This document shows positions 43,113 to 54,291 of a DNA stretch of 64,000 nucleotides, one piece after another. The stretch covers positions 47,014,063 to 47,078,062 of the forward strand of contig NC_012870.2 in the NCBI RefSeq assembly GCF_000003195.3. Direction: 5' to 3'. The notes beneath the pieces were generated by a model that was given only the letters and a program-made list of their open reading frames with translations, made no database searches and had not been told where the DNA came from. This stretch comes from Sorghum bicolor (taxonomy: Eukaryota > Streptophyta > Magnoliopsida > Poales > Poaceae). Position 1 is the stretch's first letter. Every line of letters begins with the position of its first letter. A program made the translations under genes and the position numbers.

Positions 43113-44311
43113 TGTTGATATTTGGGAACGCAATAAGGAATTGATCCGCAAGCGCACGGATATCGGTGAGCACTTCACCCGGGAAATTATCCAGAGTATC
43201 GTATTTATTTTTTTACCACTAGGAGAAAGAGTGCATCTGACTAACCTGTCTATTACTACTAACCCTTTAGGCACAAATAATGTCTTTCGATGTGAGTGAT
43301 AAATAGAGAAGACTGCAACCGTAGTCTCCTTCTAACCTTGGTAAGGATGATCTACTGTTCTTTTGGGGAGGCTAACGTAATCTAGACACCACAAAGGATG
43401 TTCAACCCGCACCTATAAACCCTATCCTTCCTGCTAACGAGATGTGATCTGCAAAGGTAACTCGGAATTGTCACGTTCCTCACTACTACCACGGTCCAGC
43501 TAGTCAGGGAATATCTATGAGTACCCCAGCCTAAACACCATGTTTACGCCAGAAATGATTACTCTAAACTCTACGCGAAGAGATTAAAGTAAACTCATAA
43601 ACCATAAGAACAATAAAACAAGAACTTACTAGAATTTAGAAGTCGAAAAGGAGCAAGCTTCGGGTTAGGAGAACTTGATCCCGCAGGTATAAGCTTGGAG
43701 TAGACACCGACAGGCCGGGCTTCCTCCAATCTACACCTCCACTCTATCTCTCTCAATCTAGTATAAACTAGAAGATCTATTTCTACTTTACATTGGTTGC
43801 TAAGCCTAAAAAGAAATATTAATTAGAGAAGAGGTTTTCCTTCGAGGGCACCCCTCAATCTCTATGATAATTTCTTCATGTCTTCTCCAGGGGCCAGGGG
43901 GTCTCCTTATATAGTCCTCCTCCTCTATGCGTTTTTCGGTCAGTAGGCGAGGTGGTACTATGTTTTTCTTGATCCAATAGGTCGGTGGAATATCCCGTGC
44001 GAAGAGAGTCCTGATTGGCATCCAACAGGGGGCGGGCGCCCTAGGCCTGGCCCCTTTCGGCCTCCGTCTTCTTCCCGTGGCTTCTGGAGTCTTCTAGATG
44101 GTAGAAAATCGCGCGGTGCGTTGATATCTCTATGTAATCCCGACATGTGGGCCTTTCTTCCTTATTTCCTGATAACCCCCTGCAGAAATAGATAAACAAC
44201 AAAACTCGTGGAATTCTGTCAGATCAAACCCTAATTCTAGGTGTTGGTTGTATATTGGTCCTTTCTCTTATTTATTTGATAATTAAAATTGATACTTAAG
44301 AACCGTCAACA
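43113..44311 (-). repeat. ATH-A 3' LTR
   Basis: 1199 bp. TATATAAG (minus) at 43916-43923; one GC block at 44030-44041; U5 hairpin at 43144-43161. It lacks about 20 bp of the duplicated GC block present in the 5' LTR. Confidence 0.93.
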
Positions 44312-44330
44312 AATACCCCCATACTTAGGC
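44312..44330 (-). other. ATH-A 3' polypurine tract
   Basis: Minus strand AAGTATGGGGGTATT next to the LTR, preceded by GGACGAGTAAAAGCC. It parallels GGACGAGCAAGAGGTAAGC before the NA-1 tract. Confidence 0.7.
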
Positions 44331-44790
44331 TTTTACTCGTCCTCGAGAAAAGGCTGGTTAAGAACAATATCTGGGGTAAAACATTTTAAAGCATTCTTTA
44401 TATTTGCAGGGTGTTAAAAATCCACTGTGTACTATAGTCAGGGATGTTTATGGTTAAGAGTAAAGATCCTTTCTTCTCAATCCTGTCACTTGGAGTTTTT
44501 CGTATATCTTTGAAAGAAAGTTAGCATACCTTTTTATCCTCATAGGTTCTCTCAGATCACTCATTATCTTTTATATATCTCACTGAGGTTGTTTTATTTT
44601 GCAAAAATTCTCAAGCATACTTACTTTGCATTTGTTGCCTGATCAAAACAGGATCCGAGGAGGGGAATGTCATACTCTTAGATCAAAGACTTTGAAAATT
44701 AAAATCTTTGTCAACTCTTGCTGGCATATTGCTTATTAGAGGGACCATGGGCTATCATTTTCTCTTTTTCTTCTTTCTTTTTTTTTAAGT

Positions 44791-44879
44791 GGATACCGAG
44801 GTACCCCTAATTCTACTGCCGGACACTTGTTCATTTTTTCTGCGAGGTTGTCGAGCACTTGCTCCTTTTTATTTCCTCG
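44791..44879 (-). other. ATH-A copy of the three-hairpin cluster
   Basis: On the minus strand: GAGCAAGTGCTC (44853-44864) inside an outer CGAGG/CCTCG stem (44875-44879 and 44843-44847), GAACAAGTGTCC (44821-44832, one mismatch) and a GGGTAC/GTATCC stem (44791-44807). The order is as in NA-1. The rest of 44331-45630 is non-coding. Confidence 0.6.
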
Positions 44880-45631
44880 AAATATCTCTATTTTTTCATA
44901 GCCCATGCCTCTAATGCAATATTACTTCGGAAGAGTGAATCTTTCTGAATAAATGTCTTGATCTTAGGAGCATGATAAATCTCTCAACAAGGGTCTAACT
45001 CATTTTGAACAAACTCAATACAGAGTAGATAGCTTTTATAATTAATATTCAATATTTTCAGTTCTATCAGGCATATAAAACACTGAGGATGGTAGCTAGA
45101 ATTTTGAATATTTTGAAATAAATTCTCCAAGCAACAATGATATCAAGAATAAGAAACTCATACTCTACCATCACATATTCCACAATGACTTAAGTAACAC
45201 AGGGTTTTAAAATGATTTTCAATAATTGCAAGTTTTCAGTAAATATCACAGATTGAGATTAATCATGAATAGAAATATTTTAATCTTTTTAATTTATCAT
45301 GTCGGAAACAATATTCTGCATAATCAAGATATGTGTATGTGTAAAGTAAAGTGTGCAAAGTGTGTACCTGAATCGTGGAGTGGTGTGGTCGGGGTGTGTT
45401 TAGCATGTCGAGGGATCTCCCCCATACTTGTTTTCTGCTTTCTTGCACAAAAATAAAGTAGAGACACACAAGACATAATAATAATAATAATACTCTTTAT
45501 TAATCTTGAGGCATTTATTACAAAAGACTAGTAGCAAACTGATAATAGCAAACTGATGATAATAGCAAACCTAAACCGAATTTAAAGATAGATGACTAAA
45601 ATGCATTGCCTCAAGGTCTAATCTAGATAAC

Positions 45632-46261
45632 TTAGCGGCGCTCTAATTCCTTAATCTTCTTGTTGGCACTGGCAAGATCCTGCCTAAGGCCTAGTATAAT
45701 GGTGTTGTGGTTAGAGAGCTGCCTAGTGAGGGAATTAATTGAGGACTGGAGGTCTATGATAACTCTGTCTAGTCTGCGAACGTCCTCATCAATATCCATT
45801 ATAGTCTTGCGACGCTTGGGAGGTGTCTCAAAAGCATTGAGAGCGTGCTTCGGGGCTGCCTTTGGAGGGATGAAACGGACTTTGGCTGCTCGAATCCCTT
45901 CAAAGTAAGGTCTTTCCTCCTCCGTAGTGTAGCGAACGCTGCTGATCTCGCCGCTCCGGTTGGTCTTGACTCCAACGACCCTCTCATTGGGTCTAGGTGG
46001 AAGGATCCTTGTGCCGGTTGGCACCTTGATGGTGGTCTTCGTCTTGGATGATGATCCTTTGAGGAGTAGGGGTTGTGGCTGTGCGGTGAGAACTGGTTGA
46101 GCATGGTAAGATTGGGCGGAGCTGTGTTGGCGTAATGGCATGGCTTCTAGCTGTCGCTCTGTGTTGGTCGGGACGAGAGCACGGGCATCGGGGTCTTCCA
46201 CAGGCACCATGTTGAGGTTGAAGGGGACGACTTCCCAATCATCGTGGTACTTCTCGGCCAT
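45632..46261 (-). CDS. ATH-A ORF3, 209 residues, unknown function, own promoter
   Basis: An intact ATG-to-TAA frame downstream of the integrase, in the position where some Athila elements carry an env-like gene. It is not envelope-like: no signal peptide or membrane span is visible. The N-terminus is acidic/hydrophobic (MAEKYHDDWEVVPFNLN), the middle is Gln/Pro/Arg-rich, and a basic PPKRRKT near residue 150 could be a nuclear signal. Residues about 155-209 have heptad-like spacing (LDRVIIDLQSSINSLTRQLS) typical of a coiled coil. A TATA box lies 85-92 nt upstream. Function unknown; a Gag-like or regulatory oligomer is possible. Confidence 0.6.
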   Translation of the reverse strand: MAEKYHDDWEVVPFNLNMVPVEDPDARALVPTNTERQLEAMPLRQHSSAQSYHAQPVLTAQPQPLLLKGSSSKTKTTIKVPTGTRILPPRPNERVVGVKTNRSGEISSVRYTTEEERPYFEGIRAAKVRFIPPKAAPKHALNAFETPPKRRKTIMDIDEDVRRLDRVIIDLQSSINSLTRQLSNHNTIILGLRQDLASANKKIKELERR

Positions 46262-46345
46262 TGGAGCAACAAGGAACTAATCAAGCTCTAATTGAAGGAG
46301 AGAAGGCTGGTGGCTTGGTGTTTGAAAACTGAGGTCAGGGGTCTG

Positions 46346-46353
46346 TTTATATA
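46346..46353 (-). promoter_or_regulatory. Internal TATA box upstream of ATH-A ORF3
   Basis: Minus strand CCTATATAAACAGACCCC resembles the LTR core (TATATAAGCAGACCCCC). The LTR-type block GGGCGGGCGCCC lies about 145 bp upstream (46496-46507). No integrase coding sequence lies between 46353 and the pol stop at 46617. Confidence 0.55.
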
Positions 46354-46616
46354 GGGGTCAAAAAGTGCCTCTATGGGTTGTTCGGGTTTCTCCCGTCGAT
46401 GTGCGTGCGAAACTTTCCATCCGAGGGATTATTTGGATTACCATAAGTGCATTTTCCATAACAGAGAAACTCGGGACCAAGAGGGAACAGGAGCTGGGCG
46501 CCCGCCCTCTCTCTGGCCCCTCTGTGGGCCCACTTTCTCGAGCGCATTTCTAGATGCGAAATTATTTAGAAAAATATATATATGACCCAAAAACATCAGA
46601 CTAAAAAGGTCGGGCT

Positions 46617-49600
46617 CTAATTCTCCATGGGAAGGTAAAAGTGGACTACGTCTATTTCTTCTAATTCTTTATTGGGCTCTAAAAATAATTTAAGATGTTG
46701 ACTATTTACCTTGAATAACGTACCTTCGCTATTTTGAAGTGCGATAGCTCCATGGGATGATGAATTAATTACCTTGAATGGTCCTTCCCATTTGCTCCGG
46801 AGTTTTCCATGCCCAAAAAGCTTCACCCTAGAATTAAAAAGTAATACCTTATCTCCGGGTGTGAACTCCTTCTTCTTGATTCTCTTGTCATGCCACCTTT
46901 TGACTCTTTCTTTGTAGATCTTTGAGTTGTGATATGCTTTCTCTCGCCATTCTTCTAATTCTGATAGTTGCATTCTTCTATAATCTCCAGCAACATCTAG
47001 GTCCATATTCCATCTCTTTATGGCCCAGTGTGCTTTGAACTCTAGTTCAACAGGTAGATGGCAAGTCTTCCCGTACACCAATTGGTATGGAGACATTCCG
47101 ATTGGGGTCTTGTATGCTGTCCGGTATGCCCAGAGTGCATCGGATAACTTGTCTTTCCACGCCATTCCCATTTCATTTACTGTCTTCTGAAGAATATTCT
47201 TGATTTGTTTGTGGGAAGTCTGTGCTTGGCCACTTGTCTGAGGATGATAGGGGGTAGCGACGTTGTGATGGATTCCATGTTTTGCTAGATATTGCTTGAA
47301 GCGTTTGTCGATGAAGTTGCTCCTCCATCACTTATCACTACTCTGGGGACTCCAAATCTTGGAAATATAATTTCTTCAAACATCCTCTTTGAACTGACGT
47401 TGTCGGCATGCTTGCAAGGTAATGCTTCTACCCACTTGGAGACATAGTCAACCGCCACCAAGATGTACTCGCATTTCTTTGATGGAGGAAATGGACCCAT
47501 GTAGTCTATTCCCCAGACATCAAAGAGCTCAATCTGAAGGTTGTTGGTGAGTGGCATTGCATCCCTTGTATTTATGTTTCCGTGTCTTTGACATGGCCCA
47601 CATTTTCTGATATATTGCTTCGTGTCTTCATACATTGTAGGCCAGTAGAATCCACACTGCCAGATCTTTGAATGTGTACGGAATGCTCCATAGTGACCTC
47701 CATATGGTGATGAATGACATCTGTTGATGATCTTCCATCCTTCCTCAGTGGTCACACATCTCCTAAGTAAGCCATCAGAGCATACTCGGAAGAGGTATGA
47801 CTCATCCCATATATGTGAACAACTTTCTTGAATAAGCTTCTTCTTGTTTGCTCCTGGTGGTACATACCCTGAAACCATAAAATTAACAATATCTGCATAC
47901 CAGGGGTCAGACCTGTTAATCCCGTAGAGCATGTCGTCCCGGAATGAATCATTGATGGGGGTTTCCTGTGGACTCTTAAAATACATTCTAGACAAGTGAT
48001 CAGCAACAGAATTTTCTACTCCTTTTTTATCTTTTATTTCTAAGTCAAATTCTTGGAGTAATAAGATCCATCTAATCAGGCGAGGTTTAGCATCTTTTTT
48101 AGTGAGCAAATATTTTAGTGCAGCATGATCAGTGTAAACAATTATTTTAGCTCCAACTAAATAGGATCTAAATTTATCAATGGCAAAGACAACAGCCAGA
48201 AGCTCTTTTTCAGTGGTTGCATAATTAAGTTGAGCTCCTGTCAATGTTTTACTGGCATAAGCAATTGCATGATGCTTCTTATTTTTAGTTTGTCCTAATA
48301 CTGCCCCCACAGCATAATCACTAGCATCACACATAATTTCAAAAGGCAACGACCAATCAGGGGGTTGAATGATTGGTGCAGAGATGAGTGCTTTCTTTAA
48401 TAAATTGAAAGATGTTAAACATGCATCATCAAATTCGAAAGGAGTATCCTTGGCTAGCAAAAGAGTAAGTGGTCTAGCAATAAATGAAAAATCTTTTATG
48501 AATCTACGATAAAAACCAGCATGGCCAAGAAAGCTTCGAATTCCTTTTATGTTCACAGGTGGAGGTAGTTGTTCAATTACTTCAATTTTAGCTTTGTCTA
48601 CCTCAATACCTCTTTCAGACACTAGGTGTCCCAGCACTATTCCTTCCCTAACCATAAAATGACATTTTTCCCAATTAAGGATTAAGTGCTTTTCTTCACA
48701 TCTTTGCAAAACCTTGTCTAAGTTTTCAAGACAACTATCAAAAGTTTTTCCATAAACAGAGAAATCATCCATGAAAACTTCCATAATCTCTTCAATCATA
48801 TCAGAAAATATAGACATCATGCATCTTTGAAAAGAAGCTGGTGCATTACATAACCCAAAAGACATTCTACGGTAAGCATAAGTTCCATATGGGCATGTAA
48901 AAGTGGTTTTGCTTTGATCATCGGGATGGATCGGGATCTGATGATACCCTGAATATCCATCTAAGAAACAGAAGAACGAATGGTTTGCTAACCGCTCTAG
49001 CATCTCATCTATAAAAGGTAAAGGAAAGTAATTTTTTCTCGTGGCTTTGTTTAGTTTTCTATAGTCTATGCACATCCGCCATCCTGTGACGGTGCGTTGT
49101 GGAATTAGCTCGTTCTTTCCATTCATAATAACAGTCATGCCTCCCTTTTTAGGCACAACTTGCACTGGGCTTACCCACTCACTGTGCGGCACAGGATATA
49201 TAATCCCTGCATGCAGCAACTTTATAACTTCCTTTTTAACTACCTCTCTCATAGTGTTATTAACTCTACGTTGGGGTTCTCGAGAGGGTGAAACAGAAGG
49301 ATCTGTTGGAATACGATGGGTACAAATCATAGGACTGATTCCTGTAAGATCTTGGAGTGAGTAGCCGAACACTGAGTGATGTTTCTCAAGAATGGTCATT
49401 AATCGCAGAGTTTGATCCTGAGTGAGTTTATCGCTAATGATTACAGGGAACTCTGGATTATTGTTTAGGAAAGCATAGATAAGACCGGGTGGTAAAGTTT
49501 GAAGCTCTATGGGGGGTCTAGGTGTTTCTGCAAACTCATCTAAAGGTTCAGGCTCGGAAGGTTCATCTTCTTCTTCTGTGAAGAAAGGAGTTTTGTCTTC

Positions 49601-50770
49601 TAAGTCTGATTCTTCTAAAAGCTCTAGAGATGCAGCCTTTACCTCCTCCATAGGATCAGGCAAAAGATATGATTTGGCCTTATTGTTTAAGGAGTGTGAA
49701 ATTGTTATTGGGAATTTAAAGGTTTTTCCAAAAGAAATGTGTAGCTTTCCAGTATGACCTTCATAAAGGAGTCTTCTAAAAGGTTGTCCTATCAACAGGT
49801 CGAAGTCCCATGTATCAAAGATATAGAAGTTCAAATGAACCATGGAGCCTTCTACCGTAAGAGGTAGGACATTAATAATTCCAAGATTGGGGACTAATCG
49901 TCCCGAAGATTCCTTTATGACCTTTGTTGTGGGGGTTAAGACAAGATTTTTAAAAAGTTTAAGTGCAAAAGATTCGGACATGATATTGATCCCCACAACA
50001 GGATTATATAGAGCATTAAATCGATCAGAATTATAAGCACAGCGTATAGTTATAGAGGGTGTGTCTAAACGGATCACATCAGAGGAAAGCTCTGATTCCT
50101 CCAACCATTCGCTACTCATTACTGAGATAAGCTCTCTCAATTGATATTCACTTGGCAAATAAATGCTAAACTGGCTGTTTTGGGGTTTGTCAATAGAATG
50201 GTAGTTTGAAATGTTTCCAAAATCGGCAAAAAGATCGGATTCTATATCCTGCATGAAGTCCGGTGGTGGAATTTCTTCCTCTTGTGGCTCAGAACTTGGG
50301 ATAGCTAAAGTAGATGAAGAATTTGGCAGAGTGTCTACTTCGGCTTCGTAGGTTTCATCATGAAGGGTATTATCCATCTCAGCTTCTAGGATTCTATCTA
50401 GGATCACTCTAGCTTCATCAGTAGGGATGCGAAAGAAAGAACCTCTAGATATTGTGTGTAGCATTTGTTTGTGATTTTTATGAAGACCTCAAAAAAAGTG
50501 AAATAAAAGAACAGGGTCTTCGAGATTAAGGTTTGGACCAGATTCTAAAAGATCAAAAAAATGTTTCCAGGATTTTCCCAAAGTTTCATTATCTTTTTGT
50601 TTAAAAGATAGGACTTTGAGTCTAAGGTCGACTTTGAATCATGGCAATCAACCTAGAACTTAACTTATACTGGGATGTTTGGATAGGCTGTGATGATTCC
50701 CATGGTAAAAGGTCAGTTGCTAAGGAGATTGCAGATTCATGGATCGATTTAGAATTTTGGTTTTCCATAA
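46617..50770 (-). pseudogene. ATH-A Gag-Pol
   Basis: Likely start ATG at 50770 (MENQNSKSIHES). Gag is short and broken by a 1-nt shift near 50640 and TGA at 50491-50489. From 50464 a 1059-codon frame holds the end of Gag, a protease-like domain, RT, RNase H and integrase. The RT has [14 protein letters not shown] and catalytic FMDD at 48764-48772. The RNase H has [10 protein letters not shown] and YTDHAAL. The integrase has finger H..H and CGPC, Asp in GIDYMG and ISDGG. The protease motif reads [12 protein letters not shown], with Asn (codon at 50003-50005) where the catalytic Asp belongs. A 1-nt deletion near 47321 breaks the integrase; beyond it the catalytic Glu is Gln (SGQAQTS). The C-terminus ends at 46617. 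Confidence 0.88.
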
Positions 50771-50875
50771 GGTAAGAGTAAAGAAAATAAATAAAGAATA
50801 TAAAAGATAAGAAAAGATAAAAGTATAGATACAAGCTAGTAGTAAGACTCAGGTTATCTCAGCAACCGTCTTTCT

Positions 50876-50892
50876 CCCTGGCAACGGCGCCA
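50876..50892 (-). other. ATH-A primer binding site (tRNA-Asp)
   Basis: Minus strand TGGCGCCGTTGCCAGGG, 8 nt inside the 5' LTR; one mismatch to the NA-1 site. Confidence 0.8.
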
Positions 50893-50900
50893 GAAATGCT

Positions 50901-52118
50901 TGTTGATATTTGGGAACGCAATAAGGAATTGATCCGCAAGCGCACGGATATCGGTGAGCACTTCACCCGGGAAATTATGTAGAGTATCGTATTTATTTTT
51001 TTACCACTAGGAGAAAGAGTGCATCTGACTAACCGGTCTATTACTACTAACCCTTTAGGCACAAAGAATGTCTTTCGATGTGAGTGATAAATAGAGAAGA
51101 CTGCAACCGTAGTCTCCTTCTAACCTTGGTAAGGATGATCTACTATTCTTTTGGGGAGGCTAACGGAATCTAGACACCACAAAGGATGTTCAACCCGCAC
51201 CTATAAACCCTATCCTTCCTGCTAACGAGATGTGATCTGCAAAGGTAACTCGGAATTGTCACGTTCCTCACTACTACCACGGTCCAGCTAGTCAGGGAAT
51301 ATCTATGAGTACCCCAGCCTAAACACCATGTTTACGCCAGAAATGATTACTCTAAACTCTACGCGAAGAGATTAAAGTAAACTCATAAACCATAAGAACA
51401 ATAAAACAAGAACTTACTAGAATTTAGAAGTCGAAAAGGAGCAAGCTTCGGGTTAGGAGAACTTGATCCCGCAGGTATAAGCTTGGAGTAGACACCGACA
51501 GGCCGGGCTTCCTCCAATCTACACCTCCACTCTATCTCTCTCAATCTAGTAGAAACTAGAAGATCTATTTCTACTTTACATTGGTTGCTAAGACTAAAAA
51601 GAAATATTAATTAGAGAAGAGGTTTTCCTTCGAGGGCACCCCTCAATCTCTATCATAATTTCTTCATGTCTTCTCCAGGGGCCAGGGGTCTCCTTATATA
51701 GTCCTCCTCCTCTATGCGTTTTTGGGTCGGTAGGCGAGGTGGTACTATGTTTTTCTTGATCCAATAGGTCGGTGGAATATCCCGTGCGAAGAGAGTCCTG
51801 ATTGGCATCCAACAGGGGGCGGGCGCCCAGGTCACCAGGGCGGGCGCCCTGGGCCTGGCCCCTTTTGGCCTCCGTCTTCTTCCCGTGGCTTCTGGAGTCT
51901 TCTAGATGGTAGAAAATCGCGCGGTGCGTTGATATCTCTACGTAATCCCGACATGTGGGCCTTCCTTCCTTATTTCCTGATAACCCCTGCAGAAATAGAT
52001 AAACAACAAAACTCGTAGAATTCTGTCAGATCAAACCCTAATTCTAGGCGTTGGTTGTATATTGGTCCTTTCTCTTGTTTATTTGATAATTAAAATTGAT
52101 ACTTAAGAACCATCAACA
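50901..52118 (-). repeat. ATH-A 5' LTR
   Basis: 1218 bp. TATATAAG (minus) at 51693-51700; doubled GC block (about 51817-51851); U5 hairpin at 50932-50949. It ends at the GTCAC duplication. Confidence 0.93.
51693..51700 (-). promoter_or_regulatory. TATA box of the ATH-A 5' LTR
   Basis: Minus strand GACTATATAAGGAGACCCC, the same context as in the NA LTRs. Confidence 0.7.
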
Positions 52119-52814
52119 GTCACCACGGGAACACTAAAGCCACATCTCATGATACCATAATAATTCACAGAGCTCTTTATATTTCATATATTTTCGCCAT
52201 TTCACATACATCTCTTAATGTCCCGTTGCACACCTGCCTCCAGGTGATTGCCATACTAACTAGAGGGATTTAGACTAAGCCTTTCCCATGCAAGGCGAGT
52301 GGTTGTACGATAAATGAGTTAGGCAAGATGAATCATCAACTCAGTCCTTAATCGAGACAAGGCGGATATCTTCACGCTTAACCCCGCAAGGTATAAGCCA
52401 CAACACCAGAGCATCCCCAAAAGAGATCCCATCCGCCCCATCTCTATAGTAATCACATCTATAACTTGTTCATTAACCCTTTCACAATACCCACAATTTA
52501 TTTTCACCACTCACACCTTTTACTTTAAAATCATTATATTTGAGAAAATACAGCGATGAGTATCTAGGATGAGTTACAAGTCCTAAGCATACTAAAGAAT
52601 AATATTTCTGTCATAGCATATTATTTGTTCCTAGGTTCGAACAAGACAATTATCGGGTAATATCAATTCAAGGATGGCTATTCAACAGGTTTTAACTAAG
52701 CAGCGAAAATACTTCATACATATATCGTACATTGAACATTTAAAACGGCTTCTACAGGTTGTGTTTAAAAATAGGATCAATATGCATCTAAGAGAATCGG
52801 TTGGACTTGCCTCT

Positions 52815-52858
52815 GTCGGCGTCCTCGGCAAACTCCGTCGGCGTCCTCGGCAAACTCC
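52815..52858. repeat. 22-bp tandem duplication in the Tekay LTR
   Basis: GTCGGCGTCCTCGGCAAACT plus CC occurs twice in a row, at 52815-52836 and 52837-52858. Confidence 0.85.
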
Positions 52859-53513
52859 TGCTGACAGTTCGGGTTCTCGGTGTCGAACTCGTGGTACTCA
52901 TCTCCAACGTTCTCGTTCTCCGGTTTGTTCACTCCGTCAGCTAAAATACGTGACGACCGACACAGACAACAAGCACAGATAAATAATCACATAAGTTCAA
53001 ATGAGCTCCAAAAATCATGAAATTAATATGGGAGGTAGATCATAATTTTAGATGAATTTAGAAAAAAAGAATTATTGAAATCAGAGTTAGCATGTGGTAT
53101 TTGTGAGATGGCCAGAATTTAATCACGTGAAAAAGGCTAACGATGATTAAGGAATGGATGCTTCACGTGGGCATTTGCTTGGCTGGTAGTGCATGCATGT
53201 ACTTTTTGGTGAAATCAATGCTTATGGCCCACACATGCATGGGAAGTGAGAAATTAGCAGGGATCATTAGAACTCTTCTGTAGTTCGTGGAGTTCTTGGC
53301 AGTGAATCGGTACGGACAAATACAAGGAGAGATACCGAAAAAATACTAGAGAAAGACATAGAAGAGCAAGGAGATGCTCCTGAGCTGCTCACCTCGTCTT
53401 GCGACGACAGTCGAGCTTGACTTGTGCATATGGCCGTATACGGTATACGCGAAGTGAGAGCGAGTGAGTGAACGTGTTTCTCTAGATGCTGAGAGTGAGC
53501 ACCCGAGAGTGCC

Positions 53514-53521
53514 TTTTTATA
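53514..53521 (-). promoter_or_regulatory. TATA box of the Tekay LTR
   Basis: Minus strand GGCCTATAAAAAGGCAC, about 700 bp from the LTR start, with the palindrome about 120 bp upstream of it. Confidence 0.6.
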
Positions 53522-53636
53522 GGCCAGAGTGCTCAGCTCGTTGCCATTAAAAATGTTACTGTAGTGCATGGTTACACAGGACAATAGGACGGTGCTGCAG
53601 GTGGGCGGTGCCTAATTGTATGCGAAGGACGATGTC

Positions 53637-53665
53637 CCATTTGCATGCACGGTGCATGCAAATGG
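53637..53665. repeat. 29-bp palindrome in Tekay U3
   Basis: Arms CCATTTGCATGCAC and GTGCATGCAAATGG (14 bp, perfect) around a single G. CATGCAAATGGACGGTG recurs at about 53703-53719. The CATGCA core matches RY-type elements. Confidence 0.85.
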
Positions 53666-54224
53666 ACGGTGCCTAATCACCGTGTCCTTGCATGCAAGTG
53701 CATGCAAATGGACGGTGACATGTCCTGAATGCATGCATGAGATATATATTCGTATAGGTGCACTGCTATGTTTTCTTGCATGTAAGCTGGTACTCGCTGT
53801 TATTTGTGCGCGAAACATATGGATGGTGCCCAGTTGTGCGTTGTGACTTGCTATCTTTTTGTACAGCAAAAAAGAAGCAGGAAAAAGGCAAGAGGTGGGG
53901 CCTACATGTCGCGGTGCGCGTGCGAGCGATTGCGCTCGGCGAGGGGGCCGGGCGTGAGTGCGCTGTGGCGCTGATGGTTGTGGGGTCGGCGCACGCGCCG
54001 TTGCCGGGTATCGGGCAAAGTGAGCAAGCGAGAGAGATGAGTAGGGACATGTGATGCTCATGCTATGTGGTGCACGTTATATTTAAAGATAAATAATTGG
54101 GATGGATGGAAAAGAATTGGATGGAGATACTATAGAGATCAAATGATTTATAGTTTTTGAAATATATTTTGAAACTAATTTTTAATGGGAGTGATTTTTG
54201 AATGTGAATTTTTGGGATGTTACA

Positions 54225-54240
54225 AACCTACCCCACTTAA
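54225..54240 (-). other. Tekay polypurine tract
   Basis: Minus strand AAGTGGGGTAGGTT directly before the LTR start TGTAACATCCC. Confidence 0.7.
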
Positions 54241-54291
54241 AAGAAATCTCGTCCTCGAGATTCGGCTGGGGGTTCTAAACAGGTGAGGAAA

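Larger units (their letters stand above)
43113..52118 (-). mobile_element. ATH-A: Athila-type LTR retrotransposon with RT and integrase
   Basis: Two LTRs (1199 and 1218 bp) flanked by the perfect duplication GTCAC (43108-43112 and 52119-52123). On the minus strand the order is LTR, tRNA-Asp primer site, reduced Gag, protease-like domain, RT, RNase H, integrase, a separate 209-codon frame with its own TATA box, hairpin cluster, polypurine tract, LTR. U3, primer site, U5 hairpin and 3' hairpin cluster match the NA elements, so its family is the likely enzyme donor for them. About 20 LTR substitutions by eye. Confidence 0.93.
52119..54224 (-). repeat. Tekay LTR, right part
   Basis: On the minus strand it begins TGTAACATCCC at 54224, the usual start of Del/Tekay LTRs. 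It joins 42604-43112 across ATH-A. It holds a TATA box (53514-53521), a 29-bp palindrome (53637-53665) and a 22-bp tandem duplication (52815-52858). No gene is seen; small open frames here are not credible. Confidence 0.8.

Noticed and set aside
44140..44320. ATH-A LTR end and the 31541 fragment as one broken element
   Set aside because: ATH-A is complete with matching GTCAC duplications, so the fragment at 31541 must come from a different copy.
53612..54061. Frames of 76-149 codons in the Tekay LTR
   Set aside because: They lie in the U3 region between the LTR start and the TATA box, overlap on both strands and have no domain.
52124..54224. Possible host gene between ATH-A and the Tekay integrase
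   Set aside because: No exon-like frame with a known domain; the start TGTAACATCCC and the polypurine tract mark it as an LTR.
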